Below are positions 1 through 6,197 of a stretch of 6,554 nucleotides of DNA, piece after piece. The DNA comes from an uncultured Collinsella sp. (lineage in GTDB: Bacteria > Actinomycetota > Coriobacteriia > Coriobacteriales > Coriobacteriaceae). The stretch spans positions 1 through 6,554 of the forward strand of contig URFU01000109.1 of assembly GCA_900547125.1 (NCBI GenBank), given 5' to 3'. The notes beneath the pieces were generated by a model, which worked only from the letters and a program-made list of their open reading frames with translations, made no database searches and was not told the DNA's origin. How positions within the stretch are numbered: position 1 is the stretch's first letter; every line of letters starts with the position of its first letter. The position numbers and the translations under genes are program-made.

Positions 1-4
1 GTAC

Positions 5-42
5 CCGGAGGGGGCGTCGGCCACATCCGACGCCCCCTCCGG
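5..42. repeat. Perfect 16-bp hairpin at window edge
   Basis: Bases 5-20 (CCGGAGGGGGCGTCGG) are the exact reverse complement of 27-42, leaving a six-base loop CCACAT at 21-26. A GC-rich perfect stem of this length between genes is typical of a transcription terminator or a dispersed palindrome. No T tract follows it on the plus strand, and only four bases remain before the window edge on the minus strand (GTAC), so a terminator role cannot be assigned to either strand. The gene it might serve lies left of the window. Confidence 0.75.
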
Positions 43-47
43 CAGTT

Positions 48-86
48 AGGGACGTTCCTTATGTGCCGGCACCCAGGGACACTCCT
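48..86. repeat. AGGGAC repeat pair around a palindrome
   Basis: AGGGACGTTCCT (48-59) and AGGGACACTCCT (75-86) are 12-mers differing at two adjacent positions, in direct orientation. Between them lies the perfect 10-bp palindrome GTGCCGGCAC (63-72). A related GGGGACGTTCTTA occurs at 3945-3957, right beside the stop codon of the deacetylase-like gene. Recurrence in two unrelated intergenic sites suggests a dispersed intergenic repeat (REP-like) family. That reading is inference; a genome-wide count would settle it. Confidence 0.5.
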
Positions 87-211
87 GACGCGGCCGATAC
101 ATGCCCCCGCGGCCGAATTCTGAACTCCGCGCCACCCCGAGCGTCGTTTGCAAGCCCCGCGCCCGCAGCAAACACCCCCAGATTGCTCTTTTCGAGCCGG
201 CCCCAAAGGGC
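87..211. other. Intergenic stretch without a supported gene
   Basis: An open frame on the plus strand (ATG at 101, to 394) and one on the minus strand (46-273) cross this stretch. Neither has a Shine-Dalgarno sequence or a recognisable domain, and both run into the inverted-repeat element at 212-443. I see no promoter, RNA gene or terminator here. It is probably repeat-derived intergenic sequence. Confidence 0.5.
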
Positions 212-443
212 TGTGGGCAAAAAATGCCAAATATGAGTACTGATACCATTTTAGTAGCAGGCAAAATGCCCAAAATGGCTCCCTCTCGGCCACCACGCCC
301 CTTTGGACCGGCAGCAATAGCGGGTTTGGAACTTGACAGGATTAAAATTAATAAACAGATACCTTGTTTATGTTCATTAATTTCTTCGTCTTAATTGTCA
401 CATGAGTAGCAACAGTACTCATATTTGGCAGTTTTTGCCCACA
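212..443. repeat. MITE-like element with 31-bp terminal inverted repeats
   Basis: Bases 212-242 match the reverse complement of 413-443 at 30 of 31 positions (one A/C difference). Each outer end begins TGTGGGCAAAAA and each inner end finishes ATGAGTACTG. The 170-base interior lacks a credible gene and has an AT-rich core (about 333-400) unlike the GC-rich flanks. Smaller structures lie inside: ATAAACA (351-357) facing TGTTTAT (365-371), ATGAGTA (402-408) facing TACTCAT (416-422), a degenerate extra copy of the arm motif at 260-278, and AGTAGCA repeated at 253-259 and 405-411. Terminal inverted repeats, short length and no coding capacity fit a miniature inverted-repeat element or a large intergenic palindrome. 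I see no clear target-site duplication, so transposition is unproven. Confidence 0.6.
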
Positions 444-473
444 CGTATATAACCGACCCCCCCTACAACAGGC

Positions 474-509
474 AAAAAACAGGCCGCAGCCCATGGCGGC
501 GGCCTGTTT
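474..509 (-). terminator. Rho-independent terminator of the magnesium operon
   Basis: On the minus strand an 11-bp perfect stem, AAACAGGCCGC (509-499) with GCGGCCTGTTT (487-477), encloses an 11-base loop and runs directly into a T tract of six (479-474). It starts 17 bases after the stop codon of the NRAMP-family gene, the right place and orientation to end the two-gene transcript. The plus-strand reading has only TTT followed by A, so the terminator is mainly one-directional. Confidence 0.9.
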
Positions 510-526
510 AGAATCTAATAGAGGTG

Positions 527-1789
527 CTATGCGCCGTAACCCATCGCCTGCAGAACAAACATGACGCCCGTCAGCACCGTAATCACACCGATAGTCGCCC
601 ACGTGAGCACATTCCACACGCGGCCGTTGCGGTTAGCGCCCATAATGTGACGATCGGCGGCAATAAGCACCTGGAACACCAAAACCACGGGCAACAGCAC
701 GCCGTTGATGACCTGCGAGGTCATCATAATCTGGAACAGGTCGACGCCGGGCATGAGCACCAGCACGGCAGAGATGCCAATGATGGCCGTAATGATGCCG
801 CGGTAGACCGGGGCCTCGTCCCAGCTGCGATCGGCACCGCGCTCCCAGCCAAATGCCTCGCAGATGGCACTGGACGTAACGCCCGGCAGCACACAGGCGG
901 CCAAGAAGCTCGCCGCGACCAGGCCCGAGGCAAACAGCACCGTAGACCACTGGCCCGCGATGGGCTCCAACGCGCGGGCGGCGTCGGCAGCATCGCTGAT
1001 CTGAATGCCCGCAGGGAACAACACCGTACCGGTCGTTATGATAATAAAGCCGGCGATGACATCGGCGGCGATCGAGCCGCTCACGGTGTCGATACGTTGC
1101 AGCACGATATCGTCCTCGCCCGCATTCTTATCGACCACGTTGTTCTGCGCCAAGAAAATCATCCACGGCGCGATGGTGGTACCGATCGTTGCGACCACAA
1201 GCGACACGTAGCTGGGATCGTTTTGGATATTGGGCACAACCAGGTCGACTGCCACCTCGCCCCAGCTGGGACCAGCCATAAATGCAGCGACGATGTAGGT
1301 CACAAACACGCAGCTCACCAGCAGCAGAATCTTCTCGATGCGTTGGAAGCTGCCCGACATGGTAAGCATCCAAACCAGCAGCGCCACGAGCGGCACCGAA
1401 ATGCTCGCCGGCACGCCAAAGAGAGCAAGACCGCTCGCGATACCCGCAAACTCCGAGATGGTAACGGCCGTGTTGGCGATCAGCAGCGCCGCCATGGCCA
1501 GCACGCTCCTGCGCACGCCAAAGCGCTCGCGGATGAGCGAGGCCAAGCCCTTGCCTGTGACGCAGCCACAACGCGCCGCAGTCTCCTGCGTCACGATAAG
1601 CAGCACGGTCATGACGGGAAGCATCCACAGCATCTTGTAGCCATAGCTGGCACCGGCGCTGGAATACGTGGCGATGCCGCCGGCGTCATTGCCCGAAAGC
1701 GCCGCCAGAAGGCCAGGGCCCATGGCGCCAAAGATGGCCGCGATGGTCAACTTTTGCTTGGTGCTCGCCTTTTGCTTCGTGTTTTGCAC
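527..1789 (-). CDS. NRAMP-family transporter of the magnesium (NRMT) type
   Basis: Predicted integral membrane transporter of 420 residues with about eleven hydrophobic helices and the NRAMP (SLC11) layout. The family metal site lies on helices 1 and 6. Here helix 1 has D-A-G-G (residues 35-38) where manganese/iron transporters have DPGN, and helix 6 has A-P-W (207-209) where they have MPH. Loss of the soft methionine ligand and of the asparagine is what I recall for NRMTs, the Mg2+ transporters characterised from Eggerthella lenta and Clostridium, so Mg2+ uptake across the plasma membrane is the likely job rather than the MntH role. The start is GTG at 1789, preceded by AGGTGG (1799-1794) and 8 bases after the MgtE-like stop. 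An upstream ATG at 1852 would add 21 non-hydrophobic residues overlapping the upstream gene and is less likely. The tight spacing implies cotranscription and translational coupling. Substrate identity is inferred from motifs and neighbourhood. Confidence 0.88.
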   Translation of the reverse strand: MQNTKQKASTKQKLTIAAIFGAMGPGLLAALSGNDAGGIATYSSAGASYGYKMLWMLPVMTVLLIVTQETAARCGCVTGKGLASLIRERFGVRRSVLAMAALLIANTAVTISEFAGIASGLALFGVPASISVPLVALLVWMLTMSGSFQRIEKILLLVSCVFVTYIVAAFMAGPSWGEVAVDLVVPNIQNDPSYVSLVVATIGTTIAPWMIFLAQNNVVDKNAGEDDIVLQRIDTVSGSIAADVIAGFIIITTGTVLFPAGIQISDAADAARALEPIAGQWSTVLFASGLVAASFLAACVLPGVTSSAICEAFGWERGADRSWDEAPVYRGIITAIIGISAVLVLMPGVDLFQIMMTSQVINGVLLPVVLVFQVLIAADRHIMGANRNGRVWNVLTWATIGVITVLTGVMFVLQAMGYGA

Positions 1790-1799
1790 GCGACCACCT
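1790..1799 (-). promoter_or_regulatory. Ribosome binding site deciding the GTG start of the NRMT gene
   Basis: AGGTGG at 1799-1794 overlaps the TAG stop of the MgtE-like gene (1800-1798) and lies four bases before GTG at 1789. This arrangement favours GTG over the in-frame ATG at 1852 and suggests that ribosomes finishing the first gene restart on the second. Confidence 0.6.
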
Positions 1800-3642
1800 A
1801 ACCCATGACCGACATGGTGAGCAGCACTGCGGCGATGCAGTACGCCACGCATGAGATCATGACGGCAATGACGTTCATGGCGGTACCCGACGTATTGAGG
1901 TCGTGCTCGTCACGCCAGAACAGCACCATCAGGTAAATCACGGCGCTCATGTTGCCAATCAGGCAAACGATGGCCGCAATGTTAAAGCAGCCGGTAAAGA
2001 GCTGCTCTTCAAACATGGGTGCGTCGAGGAATGCGGCGGTGCGCACCAGCTGGGCGCACAGGTAGGTCACGAGCGACAGAATCAGGCCCATGCCCGTGCT
2101 CTGGAAGAAGAACCCCAGATACGGCTTGGGCTCATCGTCATGGCCGTCGTACTCCAGGAAGTAGTTCTTGACGAACGACACCATACGCGAGGCAGCCAGC
2201 AACACGAGCGGCATGGCGCACATGGGGAACACCACCAGATGCGCAGAGCCCAGCGCCGTCCCCAGCACTGTTGCCATGATGCACGAGGCAATACCCCACA
2301 CGACAACCCAGTACTGGCGATGCACAAACCAGCTGAGCACATTCGTCGAGTCGTCGGACGCGCTGTCGCCCGAACCGACGCCTGCGATCTGCAGGTCCTC
2401 CTGGTGCTCCTCGGCGATAACGTCCATGGCGTCGTCAAAGGTCACGATACCCAAAATATGACGGTTCTCGTCGCAAACGGGGATGGCGACCAGGTCGTAC
2501 TTGGTCATCTCGTCCGTTACGTCTTCCTGGTCATCGTCGGGCGACACATAAACCAGGTCGCGATAGGCCAGCTGGCCCAGCGTGGCATCGCGGTCGGCCA
2601 CGATGAGCGTGCGCAGCGAAAGGACGCCGGTGAGCATGCCGCTCGGGTCCTCGGTATAGACGTAGTAGACGCTCTCGAAGTCCTCGTCGAGCTTGCGAAT
2701 CGCCTCGATGGCGTCACCGACCGTCGCCGTGGCGGGCAGGGAGACAAACTCCGAGGTCATGATACGGCCGGCGGTGTTGTCCTCATAGCCCAGCAGGTTA
2801 CGAATCGCCTTCTCCTCCTGAACGCCCATCAGGCGCAGAAGCTTCTCGGCCTTCTCGTAATCGAGCTCATCGATCAGGTCGGCGGCGTCGTCCGGGTCCA
2901 TCATGGCCAGCATCGACGATGCGTCCGTATCGGACAGGCCCTCGAGCATCTCGGTCATAAGCTCGTCGTCGTCGAACTCCGAGATGGCCTCGGCGGCCTG
3001 GGCGGTGTCGAGCTGCGCGAACACCTGCGCACGCAGGCGCGGGTCGAGCTGCTCGATAATGTCGGCAATGTCGGCAGGGTGCAGCTCGCCGAGCGTCTTA
3101 TGCGACACCGACAGCTGAATGTTTTTAGTCGAACGGTCGAGCAGGTCCATGTAGGACCAGGCGATGATGTCCTCGCCGAGCGGTTTGCCCAGGTGCTTCA
3201 TAAAGCTCTCGACGACATGCTCGAGGGCGGGGCTGATCGCGCGCAGCAGACCACGGGCGCCAACTTCGGCACCCAGCAGACGCAGCTGATTTTCGCCCGA
3301 CATGGAAAACTTGATGTCGTTGACGCGCACGACCTTCATGCCCTGCGTGTCGACAATCTGCTTGTTGAGCACGTCGCGCGCGAGCAAGAGTTCGGTCGGC
3401 TGCAGGTACGAAAAACGGATTTCGGTGGCCGGCGACTTAAGGTGTACGCCCGTCTCGTCGATACGGTCGACCCATTTGCGCCAGCTGATCATAAACGGCG
3501 TCTTGCCGGGTCCGCGGAACGCGAGCGACGTTACGTGCGGAAAAACTTCGCCGGTAGCAATGCCAAAATCGTTCACAACGCCGAGCTTTTCGCCATCGAC
3601 GTCCAAGACCGGCAATTTGAGCATCTCACTCAGATAATTCAC
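1798..3642 (-). CDS. PRC-barrel/MgtE_N/CBS protein with atypical five-helix membrane domain
   Basis: A 614-residue protein built from known Mg2+-sensing parts. Residues 1-80 and about 85-160 look like PRC-barrel domains. About 185-285 is the MgtE_N helical domain, with LHPADIADIIEQLDP and the acidic DDAADLIDEL. Paired CBS domains follow at about 290-350 and 355-412 (AGRIMTSEFVSLP and KYDLVAIPV...GIVTFDDAMDVI). In MgtE channels these cytosolic domains bind Mg2+ and close the pore. The C-terminal part has five hydrophobic segments (about 442-465, 468-490, 508-533, 548-576, 588-612), the MgtE number. It lacks the GGNxGxQ segment of helix 2 and the pore aspartate of the last helix, so it probably is not a working MgtE channel. 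I infer a membrane-bound Mg2+ sensor controlling the NRMT encoded just downstream. The start is GTG at 3642 behind GGGGAG (3653-3648); the next in-frame ATG would cut into the first PRC domain. Standard annotation would probably read magnesium transporter MgtE. Confidence 0.88.
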   Translation of the reverse strand: MNYLSEMLKLPVLDVDGEKLGVVNDFGIATGEVFPHVTSLAFRGPGKTPFMISWRKWVDRIDETGVHLKSPATEIRFSYLQPTELLLARDVLNKQIVDTQGMKVVRVNDIKFSMSGENQLRLLGAEVGARGLLRAISPALEHVVESFMKHLGKPLGEDIIAWSYMDLLDRSTKNIQLSVSHKTLGELHPADIADIIEQLDPRLRAQVFAQLDTAQAAEAISEFDDDELMTEMLEGLSDTDASSMLAMMDPDDAADLIDELDYEKAEKLLRLMGVQEEKAIRNLLGYEDNTAGRIMTSEFVSLPATATVGDAIEAIRKLDEDFESVYYVYTEDPSGMLTGVLSLRTLIVADRDATLGQLAYRDLVYVSPDDDQEDVTDEMTKYDLVAIPVCDENRHILGIVTFDDAMDVIAEEHQEDLQIAGVGSGDSASDDSTNVLSWFVHRQYWVVVWGIASCIMATVLGTALGSAHLVVFPMCAMPLVLLAASRMVSFVKNYFLEYDGHDDEPKPYLGFFFQSTGMGLILSLVTYLCAQLVRTAAFLDAPMFEEQLFTGCFNIAAIVCLIGNMSAVIYLMVLFWRDEHDLNTSGTAMNVIAVMISCVAYCIAAVLLTMSVMG

Positions 3643-3847
3643 TGGTGCTCCCCATCATTATCCCTTCGAACTGCGGCCATGCCGGCACGCCGTCCGTGGA
3701 CTTTTAGATATGTATACGCATGCGCGGGCGGCACGCCGCTCGGCGCTCACACCCCGTACATGCGCAAGAAGCACCTGCATGGGGTCATCGACTGTATGGT
3801 CGAGGTTTGGATTTCACCTGCAGCCTTTCTCTTGACCCTTGTTATCC
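3643..3847 (-). promoter_or_regulatory. Structured leader upstream of the magnesium operon
   Basis: About 205 bases separate the candidate transcription start from the GTG codon. On the minus strand GGGTCA (3838-3833) pairs with TGACCC (3787-3782), enclosing AGGT (3819-3816)/ACCT (3806-3803) and TCGAC (3803-3799)/GTCGA (3792-3788), close to a three-way junction, though the last two share base 3803. Further down, CGCATG (3764-3759) can pair with CATGCG (3722-3717). CCCCAT (3784-3779), which shares bases with the first stem, is complementary to ATGGGG (3655-3650) over the Shine-Dalgarno sequence, giving a possible translational on/off switch. The element TGCAGGTG occurs twice (3822-3815 and 3779-3772), as does CGGCGTGCCG (3738-3729 and 3692-3683). 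It lacks the GGTGAGGCTCC signature of the M-box Mg2+ riboswitch and I do not recognise another class. Pairings were drawn by hand. Confidence 0.4.
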
Positions 3848-3853
3848 GCAGTA

Positions 3854-3862
3854 ACTATAGCA
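3854..3862 (-). promoter_or_regulatory. Extended -10 promoter candidate for the magnesium operon
   Basis: TGCTATAGT (3862-3854, minus strand) has the TG-n extension and a -10 hexamer matching TATAAT at five of six positions. No good -35 box lies 16-18 bases upstream, which is tolerated at extended -10 promoters. Transcription would start near 3847. A second hexamer, TAAAAT at 3890-3885, is a weaker alternative. Confidence 0.4.
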
Positions 3863-3944
3863 TCAGCATCGCCCTGCGGCATCGATTTTATGCGCTGCAC
3901 ATTGCAGGCATACCAAACGCTGACGCATCCGTGACATAATCATT

Positions 3945-3957
3945 GGGGACGTTCTTA
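3945..3957. repeat. GGGGACGTTCTTA repeat copy
   Basis: This 13-mer resembles AGGGACGTTCCTT at 48-60 and lies 6 bases beyond the stop of the deacetylase-like gene. It is probably another member of the same dispersed intergenic motif. No hairpin with a T tract is evident here, so termination of the deacetylase-like transcript is not explained. Confidence 0.35.
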
Positions 3958-3962
3958 CATGA

Positions 3963-5369
3963 CTAGTCTGTGGTGTCGTCATCTTCGGCGAGCTGGGGGA
4001 ACACGGCGTTTTTGGGCATGGTGACCTTCGTCAGCGAGGTGAGCTTTTTGCTCAGCGATGTATCCGTCTTGACCAGATCGCTGAGCGTCACGATTTTGTA
4101 GCCGTCGGCAATAAGCCCGTCGATAATCTGCGGCAGCGCCTCGAGCGTCTGCTCGGCGCATTCATCGTTATCGGTCAGCAGCACAATGTTGCCCGGCGTC
4201 ACCGAATCGAGCACCGTCGAGACCTGCTCGTCGGCACCGTTGAGCAGCCAGTCGCCCGAATCGATATTCCACGAGACCACAGCAGACACCAGGTCCATCG
4301 CATCAATCCAGTTTTGCTCGTCAAAGGCTGCGTAGGGAGCACGCAAAAGCATCGTCGACGTTCCGGTCGCGGACTTGATCGCCTCGGTACCCTTCGAAAC
4401 CTGCTCGCGCACCGCATCGCGGTCCTGGCCCTTGAGCGATTCGTCGCTGTAACTGTTGGAGCCGACCTCGCAGCCGGCATCGACAATCGCCTTGGCCGTG
4501 GCGGGCGAGGCCTCGGCCGCATCGCCCGACAGGAAGAACGTCGCGGTGACGCCCTTTTCCTTGAGCACCTGCAAGATCTGCTTGGTCGCTCCGCTCGGGC
4601 CCTCATCAAACGTCAGCGCCACGTACTTTTCGTTGCCCTTGGGCGCCACGCTCGCGCACTCGACCACGCAATCGGTGGCGGGCACGACCTCGCCGCGGTC
4701 CTGCGTCTTGCCCGACTGGTCGCCGACCCACACCTCAGAGCGACCCTGGATACCCCACGTCTTAACGTACTCGATGGCACCCGTGCCCTCGACCTTGAGC
4801 TTGGGCTCGATAGCCGTCGCCTGGACCTCATGCTTCTCATACGTGTCGCGGCCGTCTTTGACCGTCACCTTCTCGCCGCCCGTAAGCTCGCGGCTTTTCC
4901 ACTTGCCCTGTTTTATGCGCTTGCCGTCCACTTTTACCGACAGCTTTTCGCCGCCATGGCGAGTAAGCACGCTGTCGTCAACGGCCAGCAAGTCCCCGGC
5001 GTCGTAGGTATCGGTCAGCTCCTGGTCGTCGATGAGATTTTGCAGCGTAGAGCCGACGCGCACCGCAGTCTCCTGGCCGTTGAGGACGACATCCACGCTG
5101 CGGTTGACGTAGCCCACGACAGCAGCGATGAACAGCACGAGCGCGCAACCCACGGCGATGAGCGCATAGGGCAGGCGAGACGGACGGCGGGGCGTGCGTC
5201 CGTTGCCGATGCGAGCGCTGCGGTCGCTAAAGCCGCGGCTATGGTTGAGATACATCGCGCCGGGCTTACGGTGACGCTTGCGCTGACCGCTGGGCAGCTG
5301 CCCCAGATCGCGGCGCGCCGTCGGACGCGAGCCCGAGCGTCCGTGTGAATATGATCCGTTTTGGCGCAT
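3963..5369 (-). CDS. Membrane-anchored polysaccharide deacetylase homologue with altered active site
   Basis: A 468-residue protein of the carbohydrate esterase 4 (NodB) family, which usually removes acetyl groups from peptidoglycan or other envelope glycans. Residues 1-65 are basic and low in complexity (cytosolic), 66-88 form one membrane helix without a cleavage site, and the rest should lie outside the cell. About 91-150 resembles the DUF348 ubiquitin-like fold found in cell-wall enzymes, and about 248-432 is the NodB domain. Its motifs are recognisable but changed: TFDEGP (253-258) for TFDDGP; N305 and D309 where the metal-binding HxxxH should be; RAPY (343-346) kept; DSGDW (370-374) kept; and LLTD (397-400), with T399 in place of the catalytic histidine. 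The first aspartate D255 remains. It may be a pseudoenzyme or a binding protein. The start ATG at 5369 has GGGGGAGGG 3-5 bases upstream. The gene follows the PRC-barrel gene by 72 bases. Confidence 0.85.
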   Translation of the reverse strand: MRQNGSYSHGRSGSRPTARRDLGQLPSGQRKRHRKPGAMYLNHSRGFSDRSARIGNGRTPRRPSRLPYALIAVGCALVLFIAAVVGYVNRSVDVVLNGQETAVRVGSTLQNLIDDQELTDTYDAGDLLAVDDSVLTRHGGEKLSVKVDGKRIKQGKWKSRELTGGEKVTVKDGRDTYEKHEVQATAIEPKLKVEGTGAIEYVKTWGIQGRSEVWVGDQSGKTQDRGEVVPATDCVVECASVAPKGNEKYVALTFDEGPSGATKQILQVLKEKGVTATFFLSGDAAEASPATAKAIVDAGCEVGSNSYSDESLKGQDRDAVREQVSKGTEAIKSATGTSTMLLRAPYAAFDEQNWIDAMDLVSAVVSWNIDSGDWLLNGADEQVSTVLDSVTPGNIVLLTDNDECAEQTLEALPQIIDGLIADGYKIVTLSDLVKTDTSLSKKLTSLTKVTMPKNAVFPQLAEDDDTTD

Positions 5370-5390
5370 GTGCCCTCCCCCATAAACGCA

Positions 5391-5420
5391 GCAAGCCGGA
5401 GCAACAGGTCTCCGGCTTGC
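5391..5420 (-). terminator. Hairpin between PRC-barrel and deacetylase-like genes
   Basis: GCAAGCCGGAG (5391-5401) is fully complementary to CTCCGGCTTGC (5410-5420), an 11-bp stem with an eight-base loop. On the minus strand it is followed by TGCGTTTATG, a poor T tract, so termination is likely partial. It lies 21 bases after the PRC-barrel stop and 21 bases before the deacetylase-like start, where it could separate or tune expression of the two genes. Confidence 0.5.
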
Positions 5421-5441
5421 CTCCCATCAATTGGTACGTCG

Positions 5442-6197
5442 CTATTTGCTGGCTTTCGACGAGCGCCCGCTCGCCTTTTGATATTCGTCCTTAAAGGCCT
5501 TGAACATACCGCGCGTCTTGCCGAGCTGCTTGCCCAGCGCGCGACTGCCCTTGTCCACGGCGACCGAACCCTTGTCATCGAGCACCTTGGCGCCCTTCTT
5601 GACCTTATCGCCCACCACGACGCTGGCCTCGGCAGCCTTGGCGGCCGCGCCGCCCGAATACCCGAGCGACTTGACTTCGTCCGAAACGATCATCGCGCCG
5701 TCCGCATAGCCGCGCAGCATCGTGGGCGGCATCTGCGTGTCGCCCACCAGCACACTCGAGGCAGTGCCAGTGGTCACATAGAACGTCTGCACGATGCCCG
5801 AACGCGGCTTGAACTCCACATCCGAGCAATAGCCCACGACATCGCCCGACTCCGTGCGCACGTCCATGCCAACCCAGATAATGCAATCGTCCAGGTTGAT
5901 GTCGAGGCGCTTGGCCGCAGCGGCATCGTAGGTGCCCTTGACGTCGTCAACCGCGATGGCGCCCTCGTAGACGCCAATGGCATCGAGCGCCACAAATCGG
6001 TCGGGGCGCTCGATCATGCCCGCGATATCGGACTGGCGCACCATAAAGCACACCACGCGCGTACCGCCCGGGGTAAAGACCGGAAAGTGAATCTTGCCGA
6101 GCTTTTTAGGGCTGCGCGGCGTGCCGTCTTTTTTGGTGCGCTTATCCTCGGTAGGCTTGCGATAGATCTTGGCGCCGACAAAATCCCCGGCGCGCAT
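5442..6197 (-). CDS. Double PRC-barrel domain protein
   Basis: A 251-residue protein with no signal peptide or membrane helix, so probably cytosolic. Two beta-rich modules, about 1-95 and 100-180, look like PRC-barrel domains: the first opens DFVGAKIYRKP and the second contains MDVRTESGDVVGYCSDVEF, matching the usual start in which a strand leads to G-x-xVG. PRC barrels bind RNA, proteins or other domains in several unrelated systems, so the function is unknown. About 195-251 is a lysine-rich tail (16 basic against 6 acidic residues). The ATG at 6197 overlaps the upstream stop as TAATG with GAGG just before it, so translation is coupled to the YtxH-like gene. The same domain type occurs at the N-terminus of the MgtE-like protein in this window, but nothing shows a functional tie. 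Confidence 0.8.
   Translation of the reverse strand: MRAGDFVGAKIYRKPTEDKRTKKDGTPRSPKKLGKIHFPVFTPGGTRVVCFMVRQSDIAGMIERPDRFVALDAIGVYEGAIAVDDVKGTYDAAAAKRLDINLDDCIIWVGMDVRTESGDVVGYCSDVEFKPRSGIVQTFYVTTGTASSVLVGDTQMPPTMLRGYADGAMIVSDEVKSLGYSGGAAAKAAEASVVVGDKVKKGAKVLDDKGSVAVDKGSRALGKQLGKTRGMFKAFKDEYQKASGRSSKASK

Noticed and set aside
333..361. Plus-strand promoter with TTGACA at 333-338
   Set aside because: The -35 match is perfect, but no acceptable -10 box lies at 16-18 bases and no plus-strand gene follows.
101..394. Plus-strand open frame of 97 codons in the left intergenic region
   Set aside because: There is no Shine-Dalgarno sequence or domain, and it spans the boundary of the inverted-repeat element, so it is most likely repeat-derived and non-coding.
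348..617. Minus-strand 89-codon open frame
   Set aside because: It covers the end of the NRMT gene in another frame, the terminator and the inverted repeat; it has no domain and its frame is explained by the real gene.
3658..3780. Minus-strand 40-codon upstream open frame ending 15 bases before the MgtE-like GTG, and a 13-codon frame from 3788
   Set aside because: Neither start has a Shine-Dalgarno sequence and the peptides show no known leader pattern. Chance frames are common in GC-rich leaders, though a regulatory leader peptide is not excluded.
3643..3847. M-box (ykoK) Mg2+ riboswitch
   Set aside because: Expected from the operon's role, but the conserved GGTGAGGCTCC block and the overall order of M-box motifs are not seen. 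Short likenesses such as GGGTCAA and CCATACAG occur in the wrong arrangement.
1903..3939. Long plus-strand open frame (678 codons) antisense to the MgtE-like gene, and similar ones at 524-1801 and 4314-5348
   Set aside because: Their products are rich in His, Gln and Arg, lack recognisable domains and ribosome binding sites, and lie opposite well-supported genes. Long antisense frames are expected in GC-rich coding DNA.
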